From assembly GCA_038503065.1 (NCBI GenBank), contig JBCAMK010000001.1, positions 868,001 to 932,000 on the forward strand: a stretch of 64,000 bases of DNA, in the 5' to 3' direction. A program made the position numbers and the translations under genes. The notes under the pieces were generated by a model, which made no database searches, had not been told where the DNA came from, and was given only the letters and a program-made list of their open reading frames with translations. Positions within the stretch are counted from its first letter, which is position 1, and each line of letters begins with the position of its first letter. The DNA comes from Paragyromitra xinjiangensis. Its lineage: Eukaryota; Ascomycota; Pezizomycetes; Pezizales; Discinaceae. Below are positions 25,445 to 36,283 of this stretch, one piece after another.

Positions 25445-28085
25445 TTGCTCAGATACTCTACATAGCATCCTTACCATGTGACATGATAGGATGTGGTTCG
25501 GCTCGGTTGGCTGGGATTGTTAGTTCATGGTGTTTTTTCTCTTTTGGGGCACAGGGATGTTTGCGTCAGTATCGTGTTTTTTTTCTTTTTGAGCTGCGAT
25601 TGAATAGGAATATATATGCTGCAATAATTCTCCGCTGTTTTGACTTTAAGTGATTCATTTATAGAGAGCCCATGTGGGTGACTATCGAGTTAACACACTC
25701 TCGTCGATATCGACACCACCAAGACGGCGACTGGAAGCTGTTTACTGCATTCCTACCATCCATCCCATAGCTTGTCCAACAAGCCTTAATACATGCCTTA
25801 CTGACCCACGAGCTTGATGGGCAGTGTTCCGACCCTGCATCTGCCCGTCGCACACAACAGCACAAGGCTGAGCCGGATACCGACACCCCTTGCAAGTGAT
25901 GACAGAAATGGTGTTGCCACTATTCATACTAATCCACAAACCATCAATATAATTCCATGAAGCTGATTATCTCGGTATTCGAGATGACCAATCTCTAATA
26001 ACCTGGATACCAATGTCAGCTGCAGTGGATCATGCCCCGGCAAAAAAAAAATCATGTCCCGGATTCGATTTCAGCCGAAGCTCATAAGATTCTTATGGTG
26101 GCCTGGATAGTGATACTATCACATGTCGGTGGGTAGTTGGTCTTTGGTGGAGCTCGGCGACCGGGTCTGGGTCTTGGGTGCGCTGTTGGAGATATATCGA
26201 CGTTGTCTTTCTAAAATTGGGTTTATGTCTATAGGTATGTGGGTAATTAGGAGTGGATATAGGCTGTAGTTGGTTGCACAGAGGTTTGGAAAGGGACTGG
26301 GAGCGTTGAGCGAGTGAGAGGCTGTGATAGATAGTGCATATGGTATTCTGCATTTTGGCGGAATCTCGGCCTGGGTTCTTTTTTTGTTTGGGACTTAGTT
26401 CCTCGTGAGTAGTACCTCTGGTAGCAGATGATGTCTTCTTGATATGGTACCTTTCATCCATTTTTATGCGGGTGGGTATATCCTTGATAGAAGTGTCCCT
26501 TTGGTGGATATTGAGTCTAACCTTTTATTTGTCTATCTGCTTCTCATAAAAATACCTAATTATAACCTGTTTCTTTCGCCAGTAGAGCATGTGGTGAGGA
26601 CCGAGATGCTAGAGTTTGTATATCTGCTGTGGTAAACAATACTAGGTGGTTGTAAACTTGTACTCACCTGGTGTTACAGCAGTTGCTATGGACTAACATC
26701 TTGAAGTTGTAGAAGATCAGAGCATTCGGAAGGGATGGGTGATTTTGGGAGCGGCAGTTGTTTGTAGGAATACTGTGTGGCGGGTACGAGGGCGGAATGG
26801 TAGAAATTAGTTAACCACGAGTACCCCGCCTCTAGTCTAGCAGCTATCCTAAATCAGTGAAGACCTATAATACGTAAGCTGAACTCTATATCCGTTTAAA
26901 CCTTTGATTTTATCTATAGACCCAAAAATTTTCTCGTATAGCAGCGCGGAGTCGAAGTTAAATTATTTCTTGGCTAGGATAGAACAGAATGGTAATCTAT
27001 ATCTTCAACCAAAGGTAGCTATGTAACTCAGAAATTGACCAATAAGCTCTGGTTCGGCCAAATTCTGCTCGGCGCCAAGCAAGGACGGTATGTAATACAT
27101 GTAGTATATATACCCCTTTATCTAAACTCTATCCCTTTCTTCTTACCACTACAACCATCATCCACTGTAGCGGAATAGACCCCGCCTCCACCTTCATCTT
27201 ACCTGGCTTCATTTCCGCGACTTCCATCCCCCACTTCCCGTCCATCTGTCCTCTCGATAGTCCCAGTACCAACACCAAACAGATTCATTAAGAAGAAGAC
27301 ATCACTCATCGTGCAATGGCTTCATCAGACAGACGGCTAATTTTCATCGGTCCACAGATACCTGAAATTTAGCATTGACGTGAACATGAGAACTAACCAC
27401 CCCACAGTGTTTAAAACTACCATTACAGTTTAGCCAAGTACAGCGAGCATTTATTCATTCCCTCCCCTCTTTTTAGTGACTAACAGATAGCAGCACGGAT
27501 CTTATTATAGGAATTTGGTAAGTTTATTTTTCTTTTTATCCTTCTTTTTCTGGTGAGTGATGTCTTCTTCTTGATGGGGCTGTTTGGGGTTGGGATAGTG
27601 ATTAGGTATGTTTTCCTTCCTTTTTGTTTCTTTTACTGCTGTACTGAATAAATAGGATCGGTTGGCTGGGGTCTTTCTTGGTGGATGGTGGGATTTGGCG
27701 TTGTTTGTCTTGTTTGTCTGCTTGTTTGTGTTTCTTTATTTCTATAATTTTTTGCTCTCGCTGCTCATAGTATGTCTGTATGTATGGGTTCAACAATAGA
27801 GGGATATTGAAGACAATAGTACGAATTTTTTTTGTTTTTGGATATACCGAGACTCCATCATAACAACTCACTCGAATTGTGGCGTAGAGACTCGGCAAGT
27901 GGCTAGTGAGACCCTTGCTAAACCTCCTCTGTTGCGTTACGCCTCAGGGGCAGCACCTGAGCCTAAGGTCGGCTAAAGTTTTTGAGAACTCTACACGTCG
28001 CTCCTTGAAGCTCCCACAATTTCCACCACCTTCTACAACCCAGCAATTGCGCTTCTTCCTCCTTCGTTTCTCGAATACTATTAAA
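25445..28085. other. 2.6-kb intergenic region
   Basis: Inhibitor 3' UTR, then unassigned sequence, then the ERG26 promoter and leader. TACATGTA at 27096. Near 26035-26062 the motif ATCATG(C/T)CCCGG is repeated on both sides of an A10 run. T-rich runs occur at 27520-27560 and 27700-27840. A frame from 27906 continues into ERG26 but does not look like a domain, so I treat it as 5' UTR. No further gene seen. Confidence 0.45.
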
Positions 28086-29287
28086 ATGACAGTCCTCAAG
28101 AAACAACCTCTCCACAATGTCCTCGTCGTCGGTGGCTGTGGCTTCCTCGGCCATCACGTCGTCCAGCTCCTTCTTGAGCAGCACCCGGAATGCAACGTCT
28201 CCGTAATGGACCTACACACAAACGTGAACCGTTTCCCCAGAGTCGAGTACTATTCCGGTGACATCACATCCCGGGAACAGGTCGATGAGATCCTGGTCAA
28301 GAGCAAACCGGAGGTCGTGATCGATACAGTGTCCCCGGTTTTTGGCCTCGGAAAGGAAATCTATTTCAAGGTGAATGTCGATGGAACAAAGACCCTACTG
28401 GAAGCATCAGTAGACAGGGGCGTTCGAGCATTCGTTTATACGAGCTCGGCGAGCGTCGTGTTTGATGGCATCAATGATATGAGGAATGTCAACGAGACCG
28501 CGCCGATACCGGTTATCCCCATGGACGCATACAACGAAACTAAGGTACCTCTCTTTCTGCAACCCTTTCGCGAGAACAGCAGAAGAAGCTGACCCACCCT
28601 TCATAGGCAATCGGCGAGAAAATGGTCCTCGATGCAAACCGGAAAAGGGGCATGTTGACAGTTTCTCTGAGATTATCCGGGCTCTTCGGGTAAGTCCTAT
28701 CTCCGAACCTTTTCTTTTATTCCCGAAACCTAACCGAACCCTTCAGACCCGGAGATCGACAAGCCCTCCCGGGTATGTTCCAAGCCCTAGAGCGCGGCCA
28801 AACCAAGTTCCAACTCGGCGACAACTCTAACCTCGCCGACTTCACGTATATTGTTAATGCTGCCTACGCCCACATCTTAGCGGCCGAAAAGCTTCTTGCT
28901 ATGCCTGTCGATATGGAAAAGTCTCCTAATACTGTTGACGGTGAAGCTTACTTCATCACCAACGGCCAACCTGTTCCATTCTGGGATTTCGTACGAGCGG
29001 TGTGGGCGGCGAAGGGACACGTGGCACCATATACTATTGCACTGCCGAAGTCACTATCTCATTACGCGGGTGGCGCATCGGAGCTTGTGGCATGGCTTAC
29101 TGGGAAGGAGCCTAGTCTTACAAGAATGAAGGTGAAGCTGAGTACTTGCCAGAGATACTTTGATATCCGGAAGGCGAAGACCCTGTTGGGGTATGAGCCG
29201 CTCGTCTCGCTTCACCAGGGGGTGTTGGATGGTGTGGCGTGGTTTGTAGAGCAGGAGGAGAAGGAGAGTGAGAAGAAGGGGCAGTAA
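28086..29287 (+). CDS. ERG26: sterol-4-alpha-carboxylate 3-dehydrogenase (decarboxylating)
   Basis: Three exons (28086-28544, 28607-28689, 28747-29287) give 360 residues. It is an ER-associated NAD(P)-dependent enzyme of the C-4 demethylation complex in ergosterol synthesis. It oxidises and decarboxylates the 4-carboxysterol made by ERG25 before reduction by ERG27. The N-terminal Rossmann motif VVGGCGFLGHHVV (residues ~14-26), YTSSASVVFDG, and the catalytic YNETK at the end of exon 1 (Y-x3-K) mark it as a 3-beta-HSD/SDR enzyme. RLSGLFGPGDRQALPGM spans the second junction. The reading frame extends upstream to 27906; ATG 28086 was chosen because orthologues begin just before the Rossmann strand. 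The gene converges on BPL1. Confidence 0.9.
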
Positions 29288-29773
29288 TGGTAAGATGATG
29301 ATTTTTTTCGGTCGATAGCGGTTCTGACTCGGCTTATGTGGCTATTTATTGGTATCTTTTTGTAAACCCTATTTTCTAGGCTTTCTTGCCACTTTTTTCT
29401 TCACTGCTACAGTAATTAGGAATTAATGAGGTGTGGCGCTGGGTTGTCTTTTCCTTTGACCAATCGAAATAAAACTGGTGTCTGGCGGCCTATCTTCATA
29501 GAGGATCACTCGTGCATGTGAATTTCTAGCATTTGCTGACTAGTCGTTCGGCTATTAACGATGGTGATGGAAACGAAGGATTGACATGTGTGCACCAAGG
29601 TGCGAGTGGGTGGAGGAGTCTCATAACGTACCCCTATTTATCTAAACATATTTTACTACCGCCTATTGTGTAGTTACCTACTAAGTCTACAGTATTAATG
29701 TGCATATCGACATAAAGGGCAGATTGTGTCTAAGAGTGGCGCAACAACAAAAAAAACCCAACAGCTCAAGTTC
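29288..29773. other. convergent 3' region ERG26/BPL1
   Basis: Short stretch between two convergent genes, holding both 3' UTRs. No coding or RNA gene signal. Confidence 0.5.
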
Positions 29774-32094
29774 TCAGGTTTTCTTTTTCAAGAGACCCTT
29801 GAAGAAGTCGAAGCTGTTGTTATCACTCTGCAGAGTAAACACCCTCCCAGTCTGCCTATCTTTCTCGTCCAATTCATCTGCTCTCAGGAGACCATAATCC
29901 ATCGTGATCCCTCTAATTCTCGCCTTCGCCCCACCTTCCATCTCGAGCCGGACAATCTGGCTGCTGTAAGGAGTAAGGGAGTTAGCCAGTGCTTCGTGTG
30001 GTTTCGGCTGTATTCTTACCTATGAAGCCAATGTTTGTAATAAAGCTCTTCAAACGGTACAAACCCTTGGCTGCAGAACTGGTAATACATTTCCTCGAAG
30101 GTAACCAGGATCTTTGCCAGCAGTTTTTCTTGATCGAACCAGGATAGAGTTTTGAGGCCCTTAGCTTCTCGGCGTATGTTTAATGTCTCGACGATGAGAT
30201 TAAGGGATGTTGTAGGAGCTCTGTTGGTTGTGTTTACACCGCAGCCTACGACGAGGAGAAATTGGTTGTTGGCATAACTGCAGTTAACGAGGATACCACC
30301 GATCTTAACGAACTCTTTCTCAGCATTATTGCCCGTACCGCTCTTAGATGGGTTCTCGGCGTCTGGTGTCAACGATTGTTAGAAAAATATGATAGGGAGA
30401 GAGTGAGGAGAATAAAAAAAATTACTTACAGACATCATTTGGCCATTTCAAGTGCACCGGCATGTCTTCGTAGCCCGCGCCATAGTTTTTAATACCTTCC
30501 ACAATCGCTAGCGCCACCAAGTATTGTACAAAGACTACCGGTGCTTGAACGCCCAGTTGCGAGGGATGCCGGATTACCGTTGACCACACAAGAGCGCCCA
30601 TGGGAGTTACCCAGACGTTGGTCCCGCGGCCTCGTCCAGAAACCTGGATCGTCGCTACTGCTGTCAGCCCGTTAGGCAGTTTTTGGAGAAGCTGGAAGTT
30701 TCTATAAAACTTATAAGTGTCGTAGTTCTAGAGCTAGTTATTATCAAAGATCGAAACAAAGGCAACTTACTTGTCTAACATGGTGTTGGTACTTGTCACG
30801 GTCTCTCCATACAGAAGGAAGGACCCGAACTGTTCGGGGGAAGAACGAGAAAGGGATCTGTACTGCTTTAAATGCCAGAAGTATGTATCGTGATTGAAGT
30901 AAGGTGTTTCTTTGAGAATCGGAGATCCTTTATCATGGATCTGAAGATGTTTCTCGATTTTGTTGTAGTCCACTATTTTATCTTCCGACTCGTCGTCCTC
31001 TAGGGCATCTGAAAGAGATTTCAAAGACAAAGATTGTGATGAACTTTCAAGAATGAATGTATCATTCTCGCCGATGATCTTCTGGGTACCATCCTCTGCA
31101 ATAGTTGTGATTTCCTTTAAACGCTCAATAAGGTGTCCGACATCTGCCGGATATATTGAGCTCAGATGAAGGCGTGATAAAGATGGGACAACCGCATTCT
31201 CTTCTGAGGTATTAAGCCCTAGCTTCAAAAGGCAAGCTTTCAGGAATGCTATTCGCTTGTCATTATCTTCTATTATCGCATCAACGAGGTCTGAGTATCC
31301 CTCCGGGCCGGCGTTCTTATCCAAGTTAATACCAGCAAATCTTTATAAGTCAGCATCTTCACTATATAGCTCCTAGGGTAATATACATACTCTGGATGTG
31401 GGCCCGTCAAGATAGCTCCTCCTTTTCCCACTTTGCAATATATAACTGCAGCATCACCACCGGCGACGTTCAAATCCTGCGTGTAGCGGGAAAGTACCTC
31501 AGTTCCTTCACATTTCTCAGCGTCAACAAATAGTCCACCACCGTTATAGTAACTTCTAAACTCTTCCGGGGCAACTTCATCGAGTGTATTCTTTTCGATT
31601 CTCAACTTCGGAGCTCTTGCTCCACTTTCACTGGCATATGCAAATCCTGCGAATGCAGCACCCCTGCATGTGCCCGGGAAAAACGACAATTCCCTACTCC
31701 CGACTACCTCCATTGTTCCATCTCCTACTTCAAACTCTACCCTTTTGCATCCGTAGTACCCTCCAGCACACAATCCAAGGTATGCACCACCATTCCAGAC
31801 GAATTGTGATATGATCTTATTTCCCTCGCCATTGAGAACACTGCAGTAGCCAAGATCCGCGCCACCTGGCATCACAAGAAGTGCACATGAAGAGGTCCAT
31901 GGTTCTTTGATGATAGTTTCGGAATTTACAGGGTTTACAGCGAAGTGTGGCGATAGAAGCCTCCGAAGGGAGTAAAGACAGTGACGAACAGATTCGACCG
32001 TCGTTCCGGTCCCTATAATTGGTATAAGCTTTTTTTCTTCCGTCTGGAAAATATAGTTCATACCTGAATATACTAATACGTTCATTCGAGTCAT
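29774..32094 (-). CDS. BPL1: biotin--protein ligase (holocarboxylase synthetase)
   Basis: Six exons (32094-32064, 32012-31391, 31340-30771, 30701-30430, 30362-30020, 29963-29774) give 675 residues, close to yeast Bpl1 (690). It activates biotin as biotinyl-AMP and attaches it to carboxylases such as acetyl-CoA and pyruvate carboxylase, in the cytosol. The N-terminal half is the glutamine-amidotransferase-like BPL_N domain (VMPGGADLGYC, GLCAGGYYGC). The catalytic half carries TSTNTML, the biotinyl-AMP loop SGRGRGTNVW and KWPNDV, rebuilt across introns. A small C-terminal domain follows. All splice junctions keep the frame. A second in-frame ATG at 32085 is equally plausible as start and would match orthologues that begin MNVLVYSG. 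Confidence 0.93.
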
Positions 32095-32186
32095 TATAGC
32101 GGGGTCTTGAGGTGGGGCAACTCCAGCCTTTTAGAAGCACGGCAACGACACCTTAGCTTCCCTGAACCCGAAGTAAACGTGGAACG
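32095..32186. promoter_or_regulatory. 92-bp bidirectional promoter BPL1/COA4
   Basis: Only 92 bp separate the start codons of two head-to-head genes, so both core promoters and 5' UTRs must overlap here or extend into the genes. No TATA box is visible. Confidence 0.55.
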
Positions 32187-32732
32187 ATGTCGAGTAACCA
32201 GAAACCCGCTGTGGATAAGCCAACACCCCCGGCAACGCAGGATGACGATGAACCGGATGCCTGGTAAGTCACAATGGGGTGAAAATATGCATGTGTTGGG
32301 AGAATGCGGGGTGTCCCGACGGGACGGCTCGTTGGATGGTTTCTGATTTGAACCGAATGTAATGCATCTAGGGATAAACGAATCTCTGATACGGGATGTT
32401 CAGGTTTTTTTTCCCTTTCTTGGATGATTTCACTCTCAATATCATCTAGGCTAACCAGAGACCTAGCGGAGAACGAAAGACTGAATGATTGCTACTTTGA
32501 CAAAAAAGATTGGCGGTTGTGTAAATCTGAGGTTCGTTGTCTCTTTTTTTTGACCAATTTTTGCGCGAAACCCCGCCCCACCCTTACTTAATAGTCTCGG
32601 TTAACGGTCTTAAATTTACTGCCCCAGTTCCTTAACGAGGTGACTAACATTTATTCTATGTAGATGGAAGCGTTTAAAGAGTGCTGGAAGTCGAAGGGGA
32701 ACATGAACAGGACCAACTCTCGCGACAGGTAA
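32187..32732 (+). CDS. COA4: cytochrome c oxidase assembly factor 4 (twin CX9C)
   Basis: Four exons (32187-32263, 32372-32403, 32467-32531, 32664-32732) give 80 residues. After a disordered acidic start come DEPDAWDKRISDTGC, a first CX9C pair (CSAENERLNDC), KKDWRLC, and a second CX9C pair (CKSEMEAFKEC). This is the coiled-coil-helix-coiled-coil-helix fold of intermembrane-space proteins oxidised by Mia40. The DW-x2-C linker and spacing match COA4/Cmc3, needed for complex IV assembly. The gene is invisible to ORF scans because the exons are 32-77 nt. The third intron has a GTTCGT donor. Acceptor choice for exon 3 (CTAG at 32463-32466) is forced, since the earlier CTAG would give an immediate stop. 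Confidence 0.85.
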
Positions 32733-32958
32733 TGGCCTTAGCAGCTATAGTGAAAACCGAGATACCGCCTGTAAATCTTATATGTATATTACGATTGAAA
32801 TGCCGAGAATTAGTGTGGGATGCCCAATCTAATATACCGGAAATATTCTTGGACGTCTGAATAGTGTTCCGTGGCTGCATGCTGCATGTCATGTCCGTGC
32901 ATCAGTTGAGCCCCACGCTTGACCCCAACGTCACCACCGAGTAACCCACTCTCACAAT

Positions 32959-33844
32959 ATGAACCTTCTTACACGCAGGATTCTAGGGCAACGCCTTGCT
33001 TCAATTCGACCAACAAGGACAACCCTTACTTCCCGTTTTTGTCGCACTGTTCTGGTCCAACGGTTTAATTCCACCGACACACCAGTGAACCCTGTACCTC
33101 AATCTCTCAAAGACACAGGACTCCAAGATACCCCCCATGAACTGGTAGTCAACGAAGGGACAGGTAGCAAAATCGATTGGTCGAAATCCTTCCACGGACT
33201 TTCTACACAACCGTTTCCGAAGGATATCGTAGATATCCTTCAAGCACCCGTTGACGTCGAGGATGTCGAGATGAGCCCTGGTACCCCTCGATTTCCTGGC
33301 AAGTAGGAAACATTGGGGCTAATTGGACCATCTTTTACACTAGAGGGGCTTGTCTACCTTCCCGCAAGCAGCTATGTTAGGATTCTCACCCAGGCTTTCG
33401 GCCCAGGGGGTTGGAGCATGGCACCTCGTAGCGAAGCTATCGTTACCGAAAACCTAGTCACTCAAGAATATGCCCTTATCTGTCATGGCCGGTATGGTTT
33501 TTCCCCACAAACTTCGTCTAAATCATTGTTCATCCATAATCTGTAGGCTGACAATTGAATAATCACTATATAGATTTATCTCTGTTGCCAGAGGGGAGCA
33601 GATATATTTTGATCCTAATGCTATTCGTGCAGCGATGGAACTATGTAAAAACAGTGCGATGACACGGTGCTGCAAGGATCTCGGCATCGCTAGCGACCTC
33701 TGGAATCCGCGTTGGATTAAAGCGTTTAAAAAGCAACACTGCGAGGATGTGTGGGGTGAGCATATGATTACTTTGAAAAAAAGGAAACTTTGGGTAAAGA
33801 AAGGGGACACAGTGAAGTTTCCTTATCAATTAGATACTACCTGA
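32959..33844 (+). CDS. MGM101: mitochondrial genome maintenance protein MGM101
   Basis: Three exons (32959-33280, 33344-33491, 33574-33844) give 246 residues. An Arg-rich presequence is followed by [15 protein letters not shown], then the conserved Rad52-like core: [59 protein letters not shown] and a basic C-terminal end. Mgm101 is a single-strand-annealing protein of mitochondrial nucleoids, required for mtDNA repair and retention. The first intron has a weak GTACCC donor. Without splicing, a TAG at 33304 would end the frame, and removal restores MSPEGLVYLP exactly as in the family. COA4 ends 226 bp upstream on the same strand. Confidence 0.93.
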
Positions 33845-35649
33845 TTACGATTTATGTAGGAGAGCAATAGTAGCTATGGAACAAAGAGTTACTAAAAATC
33901 ACCCTGTAGGGAATGTTCGTCCCCTAGATGTAGATTTCGTAGTTATGTATACGGGTGGAGAAATTTCCATGATAGAACTTTGGCCCCACAAAAACCGAAC
34001 GCTAGTGATCATGTACAAAACATAACCTATATTCTTACAAAGTCCCGATCCTGATACTGAATTCCTCATTACTGTCGGCTATTATATGTGTACGCCAACC
34101 AGGCTTGTTCTCCACGAAAGTCCAATTGGTATCTGATATCCTTCTCGTATCATGCTCGTCCCAAAAATACCTATGTATAAGCCCCTCAGCTGAAACCCAG
34201 TATCTCGAACCGCCTGCCCCTTTGGTGGAGCGCAAGCCGCTTGCATGGGTTTCGCCCGCCATTAGAATGATGCAAGATAAATAGTTCCGAGAGCTTGACC
34301 TCATCGCTGATATCGTATGTCATCACTCTACCGAAAGAATAGACGATGTCAATGTTAGGCCTTAGTGTTGCAATTTAATTGGTAACTAGTTCTCGTTGCG
34401 GCCGCTGGTTCAGCTGGGTACTAGCTTTCGTATTTTCGACAGGTTTTTCGTTTTCTCATATGCCTAGATTCTAGCTTGTGTCTTCTCCGTTTTTTTTTGG
34501 GCTGGGGCTAGGTATAGTGATGTTGGAGGTGATGTTGTTAGAGGAGATTTCCATAACCATAGAATCGCCATTAGATTGGAGAGGTCGGGTTACCTGCACG
34601 TTTGGTGTTTACCTATAGATATTCGGAGCAGTCAGTATGACGAATTTTTAGTAAGGTTCTAGAAGGAGTAAGAGCCCTTGCTAAGGCTTTTCTTGTGGTG
34701 GGGGATGCTCGCGTGAGAGGAGCGCTAGAAGGTAGGTACTAATGTGCTAGACTTGGAGCTCGAGGGTTTTCAAGTGTAACCCAGCACTACTTTGATTTAG
34801 CGCAATAGTATGAAATTTCTTCCTTCATAAGAGTTGCTAGAGTGGGAGCCGCCATAGCCTAAGGACTGGATGCGTGTATGAATTATCAATCAATCAATCG
34901 ATACTTGAGTGGGGGAAATTTACCGAGTGATTTCCAATGATCCTTTACCTTTTCCGTTCTGTATGTCTTAGATCCTCACATTATCCCTTCGGATAATCAT
35001 CACGAATCTTTGCACGCAAGGGTTTATCTAGCAGGCGTCGTAGAACAGTGTGCCGGCCCCGAACCAACACATGGGTGGGGCTGATGTGGTCATATATCGA
35101 CTGCACCCACCACCAAACATGGGAGAATTTTTGGCATGTAGGATAACGGTAGAGTAGATCGCACATTAGAGATTATTTTTACTTTTATTTGGGATTTTGT
35201 ATTAAATTTTCCTTTTTGCACCTACGCAACTTGCGCAAACCAGACGCCCCCCAAAAATAATAATAGTAAGTGAAAACAAATCGAACACAAGATATAGCAA
35301 AAGTATCAACAAGAAAACGGAAACAAAACACTGCTAAAAAAAAAGCTTTTTACATAATTTTAACCCATACAGGGGCGCCCAATAGCCCTCAGTGGCTATT
35401 TTTTCGATATAGAGAACCAACCCGAGGCGGTTGTTTCCATATCATAAAATCTATGGGCAGAAAATGAGTACAGTTCTCACTATGAAAACAAGATGGTAGC
35501 GAGAACTTACTAAAATCAATAAACCCTACAAAAAGCTTAACCAAAATTGATTGACAAGCTATTTTATATCACGGTTTTTCTTTCCGAGTAAAAGTATCAA
35601 CGACCCCACATTTTTAGTATATGCGGGTTTCTGATCTAACCCGAGCCAT
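33845..35649. other. 1.8-kb region, mostly unassigned
   Basis: MGM101 3' end and AT-rich sequence. It contains one frame with protein-like composition (34035-34304, minus, listed separately), while a short minus frame at 34981-35166 is not supported. No RNA gene seen. Confidence 0.4.
34035..34304 (-). CDS. hypothetical protein fragment
   Basis: An 89-codon frame with protein-like composition (motifs GGSRYWVSAEGLIHRYFWDE and FVENKPGWRTHIIAD), rich in W, R, H and G. I recognise no family. Near its 3' end a GTAAGA donor could splice to an acceptor near 33999 and add ~37 open codons. It could be a lineage-specific gene, an exon of one, or a transposon remnant. No convincing start context or promoter. 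Confidence 0.25.
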   Translation of the reverse strand: MRSSSRNYLSCIILMAGETHASGLRSTKGAGGSRYWVSAEGLIHRYFWDEHDTRRISDTNWTFVENKPGWRTHIIADSNEEFSIRIGTL

Positions 35650-36283
35650 TTAGGAAAGTCGCCCCCTCCAGCTGCACCCACATCGGAGAGGGCCTGACTG
35701 CAGAGCGCGTCTTCTGCGGGTAGAACCATAGGGTCCTGGGGCCCATTTCCTATAGGAGTGGATTTGTTAATTAAAAGCTCACGTAAGTGGGGTAATATAC
35801 GATCAAACTTACTCGTTTACTAAAATTTCACCGCCAACACCAATCCACGCCTCAATGGTGTCACTCGTCCTACACTCCAAATTCTTAGGATCTTTAACCG
35901 ACTGCCATTCGGCATGCACAATCCCACTTCTACCTAGTGGGGCCACGGTAGCCTTCTTTAATCTCTAGAAGCTGATGTCCATAGTGTAACCGCTATCGTG
36001 GTTATCCTGGAGAGAGAATTTGAAATTAATGTTACCATTACAGATGCTGGGAGTAGCATCTCCACAAGTCTGACGTGCGGGCTCCATTTCCAAATCCCAT
36101 CTTCCGGTCTTGAGCCGGGAGTTTGCTCTGCGAACCACGGTTGGTGATGGTGTAGGGATTCCGGAACCGAACTGTGGGAATGGGCCAGGTGGCTTGTGTG
36201 CGTAGGCACAGACGAAACGACGAGGGTGGTAATCCTATTCATACCAACAGTCACATTCGCGTTGGTGACCTGACTAATGGGGG
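35650..36283 (-). pseudogene. decayed C-terminal domain remnant of a membrane protein
   Basis: On the minus strand two overlapping frames look like protein. The first is Ser/Thr/His-rich (TTLVVSSVPTHTSHLAH). After a one-base shift it continues as GSGIPTPSPTVVRRANSR, then GRWDLEMEPARQTCGD, FKFSLQDNHDSGYTMDISF, an in-frame TAG (35967), KKATVAPLGRSGIVHAEW and TIEAWIGVGGE. A GTAAGT donor (35813) and TATAG acceptor would extend it to a TAA at 35650. The order, a Ser/Thr stalk and then a Cys-containing globular domain, is what one would expect downstream of the membrane protein at 37700-39365, which lies on the same strand across the foldback. The family of the globular part is unknown to me. An undetected intron could remove the TAG. 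Confidence 0.5.

Noticed and set aside
26035..26100. Repeat ATCATG(C/T)CCCGG around an A10 run with a T-loop-like ATCGAATCC on the minus strand, possible tRNA-derived element
   Set aside because: The cloverleaf fails beyond the T loop; too short and imperfect to call a SINE.
27906..28085. In-frame N-terminal extension of ERG26
   Set aside because: The extra 60 residues have no domain or targeting character, and orthologues start at the Rossmann strand.
33301..33306. In-frame TAG in MGM101 suggesting a broken gene
   Set aside because: It lies in a 63-nt intron (33281-33343). Splicing restores the conserved sequence, so the gene looks intact.
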